This document shows positions 37,099 to 44,888 of a DNA stretch of 56,181 bases, one piece after another. Location: NCBI RefSeq assembly GCF_006149045.1, contig NZ_VBSN01000032.1:1-56181 (forward strand). The letters run 5' to 3'. Positions within the stretch are counted from its first letter, which is position 1. Each line of letters opens with the position of its first letter. Source of the stretch: Dyadobacter flavalbus. GTDB lineage: Bacteria; Bacteroidota; Bacteroidia; Cytophagales; Spirosomataceae. The position numbers and the translations under genes are program-made. The notes under the pieces are model-generated. The model made no database searches. It saw only the letters and a program-made list of their open reading frames with translations, and was not told where the DNA came from.

Positions 37099-38257
37099 TA
37101 TGACTTATACCAACAAAGCTAGAGACATCATAGCTGAATAAGATTAGTCGAATTGTTAAGTACCACTACATGTCCGTGCCAAAAAGATAAGTAAACTTTC
37201 AGCCAAGTCGAAAATCCTCACCTCATCCCCTTAAATTTCTTCCAATAGCTACTTTAAACCTGAATAATTTTAATATAAACGATTCTGGTTAAAAAGTACC
37301 CCTTTATTTTTTCTCATAAAACGTTTTGATTGTTGCTAGAAAAGCATGATCCAGATTACGAGGTTATATATACTTTCATTGGGGATTAACAATGCTAACT
37401 TTTATAGGTATTTAAAACTGTTTGAAACACATTCGGATAATGAACTCAATTAATAGAAATTGAAGAAAAAGTAGATCCAACATGAGCTTCCAGAGAAGTG
37501 CAGCATTGAGTCAAAAAATGTGGTCTTATACAGGCTGTATTTTAGCACCCAAATAAATGTCAGTAAGGCAGACATTTATCCCCTCCTACTTACCCAGTAA
37601 ATGTCGTAAATGCTAATGTTTACTAGATATATCCGGGCACTCATTGCAAGCTAGTTCCTTCACAATGGAATATCGCTTTGTCTCATTTGATACTTGGGAT
37701 TAGACCTTTGATGAATTATCAATATTGAACCCTAAGAAGCGAAAAGTGCAATGCTATACAACCAGTTGGTTGATATTTCCTTTATCCCCTCCTACCCTAT
37801 GTTGAACATCTTGAAATTGTATGGGAAATTAGGTAAGAAGTAAGTTTTAGTACATTCAGCCTTCAAGGAAAAGTTCTTGATTAACTAATAATGGATTATA
37901 GACTTTTGTATACCGTGGAGGCATCGTTAAGCCTGCAATATGACATATTTTGGAAAGATCTAAGACAACCCAGTTATACCGGTTTTAGCAACTACTTTTA
38001 ATTTGTAAAAGCTTCTTATCCTCTAAAAGGATAATTCCTAAAAATTAAGCATCACTTTCCTCAATTCATTGCTTTGCATTAATTATTATATTTGCTATTT
38101 ACCAAAGCTTTAATATTTCTAAATCTATTTATTTTTAATAATTACTTTTTGGAAAATTAAGATTTTAAATATGGTTAATTATATCTTAATAATAATATAT
38201 AAATTCTGATAATCAACCTATTAATATAAAGTAAATACTTGCGTTGTCTTATTTTTT
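37099..38257. other. 1.16-kb gene-free AT-rich region
   Basis: No supported gene. TTTATCCCCTCCTAC occurs twice (37575-37589 and 37781-37795), and a hairpin with arms TAAATGTC/GACATTTA sits at 37554-37578. A 41-codon minus-strand frame (37575 to 37450) follows a purine-rich GGAGGGG but is not recognised. The last ~150 bp are extremely AT-rich and lead into the hexamer array. Confidence 0.4.
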
Positions 38258-38512
38258 AACGTTAATTTAAGCGTTTAATTTAGCGCTATAATTAACGTTT
38301 ATAAATAGTATTTTTTAGCATTATAGTTAACGTTAATATAAGATTTGTTTTGATGTAATAATTAATGTTAATTTTAGCGCTATTTTAGTGTGAAAAATAA
38401 CGTTAATTATAGCGTTGAAAATAACATTGATAAAAACATTATTTGTAACATGTTTTGCGATTTACAAATTAACATATATTTTGGCGCTAAATTTCATGTT
38501 TAAACTAACGTC
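38258..38512. promoter_or_regulatory. 12-bp-phased ArCGyT hexamer array (putative partition centromere and parA operator)
   Basis: Hexamers of form ArCGyT and near variants begin at 38258, 38270, 38282, 38294; 38317, 38329; 38364, 38376; 38387, 38399, 38411, 38423, 38435, 38447; 38471, 38483, 38495, 38507. Steps are 12 bp (or multiples) within blocks and 11, 23 or 35 bp between blocks. Examples are AACGTT, AGCGCT, AGCGTT and AACATT. The last unit ends two bases before the parA ATG. ParA systems with ribbon-helix-helix partners use such repeated short boxes as both centromere and operator. Confidence 0.75.
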
Positions 38513-38514
38513 TA

Positions 38515-39180
38515 ATGATATTCACTACCGCAGGAGAAAAAGGTGGAAGTGGTCGCAGCACAATCGCTGAACATTTTACCGTGTGGCTATCCAAGCAAGA
38601 TTTTGACGTGCTGCTAATTGATGCAGATGAGCAGGGTACAGCGAGCGATTTTACTGCTTGGAGAGAGCAGACCCTAGATGGAAACGTAGGCTATACACTG
38701 GTGCAACTTGTGGGTGCAAACCTTCGTAAACAAGTTGAAACAATGAAGTCAAAATATGACCATATTGTAATTGACACGGGAGGCCGTGATACAACTAGCC
38801 AGAGAGCTGCATTGTTTGTAGCTGACGTGGCAATCGTCCCAGTTCAGCCGCGCAGCCATGATATTTGGACATTAGCAAAATTCACGGAAATTTTGGACGA
38901 GATACAGTCAGGTCGTGCTACGCCTTTAACTGCATACACATTTTTAAACCGTGCTGATATTACAAGTTTAGATAATAGAGAGTCAGCAGAAGCTTTGGCA
39001 GGTTTAGAGCAAATGACTTTTGTTGATTGCGCAATAAAGAACCGAAAGGCATACCCAAATGCAGGTGCATCCGGATTGACCGTATTTGAAATGGGGGAGA
39101 AGTCAGATGCCAAAGCCATTAATGAAATTACAGAACTCTTTAAACGCATAAGCCATGTCAATATCCCTATCACCGCCTAA
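38515..39180 (+). CDS. parA: ParA-type partition ATPase
   Basis: 221 residues. Deviant Walker A at 8-16 (EKGGSGRST) has the signature Lys9, but Arg14 replaces the usual P-loop lysine. Walker A' is LLIDADEQGTASDF, and Walker B-like is YDHIVIDTGGRDTT. The length and lack of an N-terminal helix-turn-helix place it with small type Ib ParA/VirC1-like ATPases. It overlaps the next gene by 26 bp. It would position plasmid copies on the nucleoid. The start codon lies at the edge of the hexamer array, so autoregulation is likely. Confidence 0.9.
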   Translation: MIFTTAGEKGGSGRSTIAEHFTVWLSKQDFDVLLIDADEQGTASDFTAWREQTLDGNVGYTLVQLVGANLRKQVETMKSKYDHIVIDTGGRDTTSQRAALFVADVAIVPVQPRSHDIWTLAKFTEILDEIQSGRATPLTAYTFLNRADITSLDNRESAEALAGLEQMTFVDCAIKNRKAYPNAGASGLTVFEMGEKSDAKAINEITELFKRISHVNIPITA

Positions 39181-39451
39181 AAAAAAGGTTTCTGAACAAC
39201 AAATTAATGCTATTATAAACAAAGGTGGAAAAACCACAGTCGAGAGCATTGATAAACCTCTGGATCCAAATTCCACAAAAAGCATTAAGTTAATTATGAC
39301 AGTTGACGAAATGGAAATGATTAAAGAGCTACGAGACAGGCGTCCAGCTAAAAGTCGCAGCCGTAAAATCACTATTTCTGTCCACGATTGGGTTATTGAA
39401 GCTGTACAGGAAAAGATTGAACGTGAGCGCCGGAAATACAGCATACAATAA
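39155..39451 (+). CDS. Small ParB/ParG-like DNA-binding partner (ribbon-helix-helix type)
   Basis: 98 residues. A basic, flexible N-terminus (SPPKKKVSEQQINAIINKGG) is followed by KSIKLIMTVDEMEMIKELRD (strand-helix), a basic linker RRPAKSRSRK, and ITISVHDWVIEAVQEKIERE. This is compatible with a ribbon-helix-helix dimer, like ParG or omega proteins encoded after type Ib parA genes. It overlaps parA by 26 bp. The best candidate ligands are the 12-bp-phased hexamers before parA and before rep. No sequence family was confirmed. Confidence 0.65.
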   Translation: MSISLSPPKKKVSEQQINAIINKGGKTTVESIDKPLDPNSTKSIKLIMTVDEMEMIKELRDRRPAKSRSRKITISVHDWVIEAVQEKIERERRKYSIQ

Positions 39452-39452
39452 A

Positions 39453-39494
39453 GACGTTATTTAAAACATTATTTTTAACGTTAAAATTAATGCT
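39453..39494. promoter_or_regulatory. Second 12-bp-phased hexamer array, between the parA partner and rep
   Basis: GACGTT (39453), AACATT (39465), AACGTT (39477) and AATGCT (39489) are exactly 12 bp apart. They fill the 45-bp gap between the stop at 39451 and the rep ATG at 39497. The placement over the rep ribosome-binding region suggests repression of rep by the partition protein. Confidence 0.65.
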
Positions 39495-39496
39495 AA

Positions 39497-40426
39497 ATGG
39501 GTGCAAAAAAAACTCCTAAACCAAAGCCTGATGGAACATCTAAGGTGGCTGTACGACGGTCAAAGCTAATATATGATGCTTTCCAGGAAGAACCGGATGA
39601 TCGTGAAATACTATTTCAAGCTGCCGCTATGTGTCAAGTGTTTTTGCCACGGCGTGAGCCATTGACACCACATGAGGTGTGGGAAACAGACAGCGGCAAA
39701 TTTACTATGACAGTAATACCTTTGCCAGTAATCAATCCAGCTACGCATAAACAGGAATATCTGGGTCTGCCATACGGCACCAAGGCACGCATTATTCTTG
39801 CAAACTTGAATGCCATTGCCGTACAAAGCCAGAGTCGCATTATAGACGTCTCTAGCAACAATCTAACGCAGTTTGTGAAGGAAATAGGAATGACGGACGG
39901 AGGAAGCCAAATAAGTGCTGTACGCGATCAAATAGCCAGGCTATCTAATTCCATCATGCGGTTATCTTTTGATGGTGCAGAGTGGCAAGATAACACCAAC
40001 ATGCCAATTGTAAGTCGATTTACAGTTTTCAAGGGGTCGGAGAACCAGCAGCGTTGGCCTGAGCAGATTGAGCTGTCAGAGCAATATTTCACAAATCTGG
40101 TCGAACATGCTGTACCGTTGCCGAAGTTGCACCTTGCAGCCCTGAGCAATAACGCAACGGCTATTGACCTGTATTGTTTCCTTGCGCACCGTTTACATCG
40201 CATACCTAAGGGTAAACCGCAATTTCTAGCATGGAAAACACTAAAAGATCAGTTTGGCGGGGAATACACTCGGATGACTGATTTTAGGACAAATTTCAAG
40301 AAAACCTGGGATCTTGTTAGATGCCTGTATACTGATGCTCGGATTGAACAAAAAGGTACCAAAGGACTAATGCTTTACAATAGCCCAACACCTATACCAA
40401 AACAATTAGGAATATTCATTAACTAA
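39497..40426 (+). CDS. Plasmid replication initiator, RepA_C type
   Basis: 309 residues. The core LGLPYGTKARIILANLNAIA and SQSRIIDVSSNNLTQFVKEI matches the plasmid-encoded RepA family (usual form GLPYG..PRLIL..L...A..T.SR.I.LG.S...F...LG). The C-terminal part (LHLAALSNNATAIDLYCFLA; WKTLKDQFGGEY) looks like a winged-helix DNA-binding domain. An origin with iterons and DnaA boxes follows the gene directly, as expected. Confidence 0.88.
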   Translation: MGAKKTPKPKPDGTSKVAVRRSKLIYDAFQEEPDDREILFQAAAMCQVFLPRREPLTPHEVWETDSGKFTMTVIPLPVINPATHKQEYLGLPYGTKARIILANLNAIAVQSQSRIIDVSSNNLTQFVKEIGMTDGGSQISAVRDQIARLSNSIMRLSFDGAEWQDNTNMPIVSRFTVFKGSENQQRWPEQIELSEQYFTNLVEHAVPLPKLHLAALSNNATAIDLYCFLAHRLHRIPKGKPQFLAWKTLKDQFGGEYTRMTDFRTNFKKTWDLVRCLYTDARIEQKGTKGLMLYNSPTPIPKQLGIFIN

Positions 40427-40461
40427 CTTGTAATCAACGTATTGTACGCAAAAGTGCGAGT

Positions 40462-40700
40462 AAATCACGGTATTGGCATTTATGAGCTGTTAATTTACTG
40501 ATATTCAATGTGTTACATAGTATTTTTACGATAAAATCACGGTCTAAATGACTATAAATGTGGATAAGTATGTGGAAAACCCTGTGTAAAAGGCAGTTAC
40601 GCACCGTGATTTTGTCGCAAAAGCGACCGTGATTTTGTCGTAAATACCACCGTGATTTTGTCCCACAACCCTTTATATAAAAACAATTAAATTTTTTCTA
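40462..40700. other. Replication origin (iterons, DnaA boxes, AT-rich segment)
   Basis: Three direct iterons ACCGTGATTTTGTC start at 40603, 40626 and 40649 (23-bp period). Two inverted relatives lie at 40462-40471 (AAATCACGGT) and 40530-40543 (GATAAAATCACGGT). Three DnaA-box-like 9-mers, TGTGGATAA (40559), TGTGGAAAA (40571) and TGTGTAAAA (40583), are 12 bp apart. The stretch after 40,670 is AT-rich and may be the unwinding element. The position after a rep gene makes this an oriV. Confidence 0.85.
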
Positions 40701-40757
40701 TTATTAAGCAAAAAAATTGTGCAAAACTTATTTTGCTAATGAGGAAAGAAGTGATTG

Positions 40758-40777
40758 ACAACTAAATAATTAGTTGT
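40758..40777. promoter_or_regulatory. Palindrome before the primase gene
   Basis: ACAACTAA (40758-40765) and TTAGTTGT (40770-40777) flank a 4-bp ATAA centre, 53 bp before the primase ATG. There is no T tract; a repressor site is more likely than a terminator. Confidence 0.35.
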
Positions 40778-40829
40778 GTTATTTATTAAATTGCGCAAAA
40801 ATTAAGCAGTAAGATTAAATTCATTTAAA

Positions 40830-41804
40830 ATGAATGTAAGTGAAGCAAAGTCTATTCTACTTGACGAATTTCTTCAAAACCTTGGTTTTGCATGTGCCAA
40901 AGTATCAGAAGGACGAAAGTGGTACCATGCACCTTATAGAGAAGAGAATACTCCCAGTTTCGTACTAAGTCATGATCGATTTGCTTGGTATGATCACGGA
41001 GAGGGTAGGGGAGGAAGTATAATTGAGCTGGCCATGAGATTTGGTGATCTACGTAATGTTTCGGAAGTTCTAAGTTATATTGAGCGCATTATGGGCAATA
41101 AACACATCATGCCTATCACTAAGCAAGAGTATAAGCAAATTAACCAAGAATCACCTTTTTACGAGTTAATCACGGTAAGTAATTTTCATGCTTATGTTGG
41201 CCGCGGAATGTCCAAGGAAGCACAATATCTACTTAGCAGATGCATAAGCCCAGATGCTATCATGCCATACATTAAAGACGTTAAATTTAACGCTAGAAAT
41301 GACGTTAAAAAATCCTATACCGGCTTTGGCATACGTAACAATGAAGGCGGCTTTGAAGTCCGATTTGATCGGGGTAGGGGATATGAGAAAGTTACAGTTG
41401 GAACGAAAGCTGTAAGCTTTTTCCCATCAACAGTAAAAGGCTCTGCAAATGGTACTCTGCATATTTTCGAAGGCATGCCCGATTTTTACACTTACCTTAC
41501 TTGGAACAGTAAAAAACAAAATTCTATCAACCCGGCATCACAGAGTTATTTAATTCTTAATGGTACCGGAATGATAAATCAGGCAATTAAATTATTACAA
41601 GATCACCATTTTGCCTTCGTTGCTATTTGGTCACAATATGGTAAGGGTGGTTGTCAGATGGAAGAAGCACTGCTAGCATATTTCTCCAAGATCAATTGCA
41701 CAGTAGGCACTACAAAGGACATGTACGCTCCACCATCTGACATACTGGAAGATCAGTTAAGTAAGTGGGATTTCAATGCTTGGTATGTAACACAAAACAG
41801 TTGA
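40830..41804 (+). CDS. Plasmid primase-like protein (CHC2-like fold plus TOPRIM)
   Basis: 324 residues. The N-terminal ~95 residues follow the DnaG/CHC2 pattern of Bacteroidota mobile elements (WYHAPYREENTPSFVLSHDR; WYDHGEGRGGSIIELAMRFG), but the zinc cysteines are missing. From ~205 a TOPRIM-like part has GTLHIFEGMPDFYTYL (Glu) and a nucleotide-binding-like SYLILNGTGMINQAI. The role would be priming at the plasmid origin next door. Within it lie a third hexamer array (41277-41306) and an iteron-like AATCACGGT (41168-41176). Confidence 0.78.
   Translation: MNVSEAKSILLDEFLQNLGFACAKVSEGRKWYHAPYREENTPSFVLSHDRFAWYDHGEGRGGSIIELAMRFGDLRNVSEVLSYIERIMGNKHIMPITKQEYKQINQESPFYELITVSNFHAYVGRGMSKEAQYLLSRCISPDAIMPYIKDVKFNARNDVKKSYTGFGIRNNEGGFEVRFDRGRGYEKVTVGTKAVSFFPSTVKGSANGTLHIFEGMPDFYTYLTWNSKKQNSINPASQSYLILNGTGMINQAIKLLQDHHFAFVAIWSQYGKGGCQMEEALLAYFSKINCTVGTTKDMYAPPSDILEDQLSKWDFNAWYVTQNS
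41277..41306. promoter_or_regulatory. Third 12-bp-phased hexamer triplet, inside the primase gene
   Basis: GACGTT (41277), AACGCT (41289) and GACGTT (41301), exactly 12 bp apart, encode part of KDVKFNARNDVKKS. The register equals that of the arrays before parA and rep. It could be a further partner-protein site or a coincidence of coding sequence. Confidence 0.4.
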
Positions 41805-42507
41805 TATGTCAAACGGTCACAATTCCCTATTTAGGCCAAAAGTAAAATAGAAACAATAATTTACTAAAATAGAAGTAATTTGATTATAGCAGTTTCCTTG
41901 CCATCTACATTTCTCAAGCGGCTTACAGGCGACCCGGTTTGAATTTATCTCTGCTATCCCTTTTGCTTATAACCATTGGCTGGGGAAATACGCCTGTAAT
42001 ACAGATCCGAATCTTAGCGATTATGGTTTACAGCCCTTAAGAAAGCCAAAACTAAATACTTGGTTTGTTAACACCTTCTTCTCGCCCATTTGTAAAAAAA
42101 ACTCATTATGAAAAGTCGAAATTCACATAATCGCACATAGCTTTTGCAGTTACATAATTGGAGACCGGCAAACTAAGCTAGTAGAATTTTACTAGGGTAT
42201 GTTCGCGTTGTTAAATAGTAAAACAATCATATTACGGCCACTACAATGTTACTTCGAGAAGTAGTTTGCCATATGGAAAAATTAATGTCCAATACATCTC
42301 CCCACAATTTTACTTTTTCCTTTGCTTGTGACTAGTTTACTTCATAATATCTATGAGTGGAATTATTTGGGTTTGGACAAAAGACTTAAAAGTTTCTATT
42401 TCTAATTTGGTTCTTTTGATTTTTCCTAACTGTTGCGAATTTATATATCAAAATTTTTTTATTTTATGCTATTAGAATAGTTCAATAATTTAATCTTTTA
42501 TAATTTA
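41805..42507. other. AT-rich gene-free region between primase and mobilisation genes
   Basis: About 700 bp without a supported reading frame. No clear terminator after the primase. It leads into the 11-bp iteron clusters. Confidence 0.4.
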
Positions 42508-42635
42508 AGTACACGCATGATACATGCATAGTACACGTATAGTACGTGCATCTACGCATTTTGAAGAATATCGCGAGTAAATTTTTCTTCTGCCTAAATT
42601 AAAGTACATGCATAGTACTTGTAAAGTACCGGCAT
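42508..42635 (+). repeat. Two clusters of 11-bp iterons (AGTACnnGCAT)
   Basis: Cluster 1: AGTACACGCAT, GATACATGCAT, AGTACACGTAT and AGTACGTGCAT start at 42508, 42519, 42530 and 42541. Cluster 2: AGTACATGCAT, AGTACTTGTAA and AGTACCGGCAT start at 42603, 42614 and 42625. The period is exactly 11 bp in both. They differ from the origin iterons and from the hexamer array. The location 280-410 bp before mobC suggests an oriT-associated or second replication/regulatory site. Confidence 0.75.
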
Positions 42636-42873
42636 GTATCATTGTTTATTATGCGAAAAAGAGTTTGATCAATCTGACTAGCTTCATTACTTATTTTTGT
42701 TCAATTTTCGAGTCGGTTTCTATTTCGAGAAGGATATTTTATTACAAGAGGTATTAATCGAAGACATTTTTTAAGGTACTTTTGCTTACACTTTTTAGAA
42801 TCGTAATAGCAAGCTATGTTTTCACCCGGCAAAAATCACTCTACGTTTCATTTCCCCCGTCTGAAAACCGCTT

Positions 42874-42902
42874 GCCCTGTGGGAGTCAATTCGCCCTACG
42901 GC
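42874..42902 (+). other. Candidate transfer origin (oriT) segment
   Basis: A GC-rich patch in an AT-rich region has GCCCTGTGGG (42874-42883) and GCCCTACGGC (42893-42902), 19 bp apart, ending 13 bp before the mobC ATG. Mobilisable plasmids usually carry oriT just upstream of mob genes. The nick site cannot be identified by eye. Confidence 0.3.
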
Positions 42903-42915
42903 TCATTGTAGAAAA

Positions 42916-43464
42916 ATGGAAAAGAAAGAAAGAGTCAAAAAAGCAGGCAGACCTAAGCTGGCCGCCAACCAGGTGAGAGTAAAAGTAACGCTGATGCTAA
43001 CGCCTGATGAGATCGCTAAGTTGAAAGCTGAACATGAAGGGTACCCAGTTGACTTTACTGTTTTTTGCAGAGAGAAACTGCTTAACCGGGAATCAAAGAT
43101 ATTGCGCCGGCCAATTCCGGAAGATGTCAAAGCTGAAATGAGCAACATTCTTCGTATGGCAGGAAGTGTTCTTTTGCTTGCAAAAAATACATCATCGGAC
43201 ACTGTGATCTCGGATGAATTTCGGGAGATGGCGGCTGGTCTTAAACGGATGGTTCAACGGGCTGACTTTTCGATCAATGAAATGGTACTCAGCCAAAGCC
43301 TGATTGCCAGTATTGTTTCCTTATTTACCAAAATTGAAAAATTGGTCAATAAGCTCGATAGAGGCTCAGAACCTGTGGTCGAGGTTGATCTACTGCTGCA
43401 AAAAATCAAGGAAAAGCTGCTGCCTTTTACTGATATGTATAATCTTACGAGTGAGTTAAAATGA
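42916..43464 (+). CDS. MobC-like mobilisation accessory protein
   Basis: 182 residues. A basic start (KKERVKKAGRPKLAANQVRV) leads into a ribbon-helix-helix-like segment (VKVTLMLTPDEIAKLKAEHE) and a middle with FTVFCREKLLNRE and MSNILRMAGSVLLLAKN, as in Bacteroidota MobC/relaxosome proteins. The rest is helical. It would bind oriT and help the relaxase. Its stop overlaps the relaxase start (ATGA), so the two are translationally coupled. Confidence 0.85.
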   Translation: MEKKERVKKAGRPKLAANQVRVKVTLMLTPDEIAKLKAEHEGYPVDFTVFCREKLLNRESKILRRPIPEDVKAEMSNILRMAGSVLLLAKNTSSDTVISDEFREMAAGLKRMVQRADFSINEMVLSQSLIASIVSLFTKIEKLVNKLDRGSEPVVEVDLLLQKIKEKLLPFTDMYNLTSELK

Positions 43465-44888
43465 TTGGAAAAATTGGCAAATCGGGTGGTGATTTTTTGA
43501 ACGCTTTGATCTATTGTAAATATGATCGAAGAAGCGTTGATGAAAACGGGAATTTGAAAATCCGGGGTGAGCTGGTTTATTTTCAAAACATCAATGCATT
43601 GGAATTGTATGGTCCTGACATAGACCTTAATTACATCGCTGATGAACTACATGCTGTCGCTGACCAAAACACCCGCACAAAAAGCCCTGTTGCGCATATT
43701 AGCTTTTCTTTCCCACCCGGTGAAAGCCCATCCAATGAAGTCCTGCAAAATATCGTGAAGGATTATGCAAAGGAATTTGGACTGAAAGAGAATGGACTTG
43801 CTGTTTATAAGCATGTTGACAAAGAACATGAGCACATCCATATTATAGCAAACAAGATCAATGAGCTGGGCAAGAATACGGTTTCAACCAGTTATGATTT
43901 CTTGGATATGGGCCATTTTTCCAGAAAGATGGAGAACAAGTATGGCCTTCAATCCACCAAACAAATGGACAGCTTATTGATTGATGGCAAAACAGAACGA
44001 AAAAGCAACCCAATCCATGCCCAATTGAGAAACCATTTAGATCAGATGATCCCCGAATCAGAAGACTTGGAATCCTTATGTGTGAAGCTTTTACAAAAGG
44101 GTTTTAAGACCAAAAGGGGCAACGGCATTACCTTTATTCAGAAGTCGTCAGGTGTTGTTATCAAAGGGTCTGATCTGGGACGAGCATATTCCAAACTCAA
44201 TCTTGAAAAAAGAATAACTGGAAGCTACTTACCTGATGATAAGTTTGGTATAGATAATCCAAAGACCACTGAAAAGGATAAATTGAAACAATTGGTTAAA
44301 AGTACAGCGCCTGTTTCTAAAACATTCCCTGATTTTATAGCCGCTTTAAACCGAGAAGGTTATGGCGTTCAAACGAAAGACATGATCAACAAAAAGTCTG
44401 GAAAGCCTTTTACAAGTATTCTCTTCACTAAGAATTTCAGTATCCCGGATGAAAATAATGCTGAGTTGCCAATCCGGAACTTAAAAATGATCACAGGAGC
44501 GCAGCTTGATCCTGAGTTTAAATATGCTGTCATCAAGAGTAATTTAAATAAAGGAACCTGGGACGATCTCGGACACGGTTCTCCATTTACGAAATCTACG
44601 GTCAAACCTGAAATCGAAAAACCACTGATTGACAAACCGAACAAATCTACCCCTGAAACTTCCAGCAGTGCAGGAAGCGCAGGATTAGACTTTGCAATTG
44701 AAAGGCTGCTAACCAGCAATAATGCAGGACAAGTTGAAGCTGATTCAGCTAAGTCTCGTGGGAAAATTGCAGTAGAAGTGAAGCGCAACGCATCTGGTTA
44801 TGAAAATGAGTTTGGAACACGAGGACTGGAAGAAATGAAAGAAGAAAAGAAGAAAAATCTTCGTACAAAACCGAAGAAAAAGCTTTAA
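43461..44888 (+). CDS. Relaxase (MobA/VirD2-type mobilisation nuclease)
   Basis: 475 residues. The N-terminal domain (1-~170) begins MIGKIGKSGGDFLNALIYCK with candidate nicking tyrosines at 18 and 21. The three-histidine motif is in YKHVDKEHEHIHIIANKI (about 116-133). SFSFPPGESPS is motif-II-like. The C-terminal ~200 residues are lysine- and serine-rich and end EEKKKNLRTKPKKKL, without a primase or helicase domain. It nicks oriT and pilots DNA; transfer itself would need a conjugation apparatus from another element, since none is here. Confidence 0.92.
   Translation: MIGKIGKSGGDFLNALIYCKYDRRSVDENGNLKIRGELVYFQNINALELYGPDIDLNYIADELHAVADQNTRTKSPVAHISFSFPPGESPSNEVLQNIVKDYAKEFGLKENGLAVYKHVDKEHEHIHIIANKINELGKNTVSTSYDFLDMGHFSRKMENKYGLQSTKQMDSLLIDGKTERKSNPIHAQLRNHLDQMIPESEDLESLCVKLLQKGFKTKRGNGITFIQKSSGVVIKGSDLGRAYSKLNLEKRITGSYLPDDKFGIDNPKTTEKDKLKQLVKSTAPVSKTFPDFIAALNREGYGVQTKDMINKKSGKPFTSILFTKNFSIPDENNAELPIRNLKMITGAQLDPEFKYAVIKSNLNKGTWDDLGHGSPFTKSTVKPEIEKPLIDKPNKSTPETSSSAGSAGLDFAIERLLTSNNAGQVEADSAKSRGKIAVEVKRNASGYENEFGTRGLEEMKEEKKKNLRTKPKKKL

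Noticed and set aside
37450..37575. 41-codon minus-strand frame preceded by a strong purine-rich GGAGGGG
   Set aside because: Bacteroidota rarely depend on such ribosome-binding sites, the same purine stretch occurs again at 37781-37795 without a start codon, and the peptide is not recognised.
38258..38512. Reading the 12-bp array as a CRISPR
   Set aside because: Units are 6 bp with AT-rich fillers, not long identical repeats with unique spacers, and no cas genes are present.
42508..42635. Reading the 11-bp repeats as a simple microsatellite
   Set aside because: The units are degenerate at fixed positions and occur in two separate in-register clusters, which fits protein-binding iterons better.
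42782..42976. Plus-strand frame of 64 codons overlapping the mobC start
   Set aside because: It overlaps the well-supported mobC gene in another frame and has no recognisable sequence.
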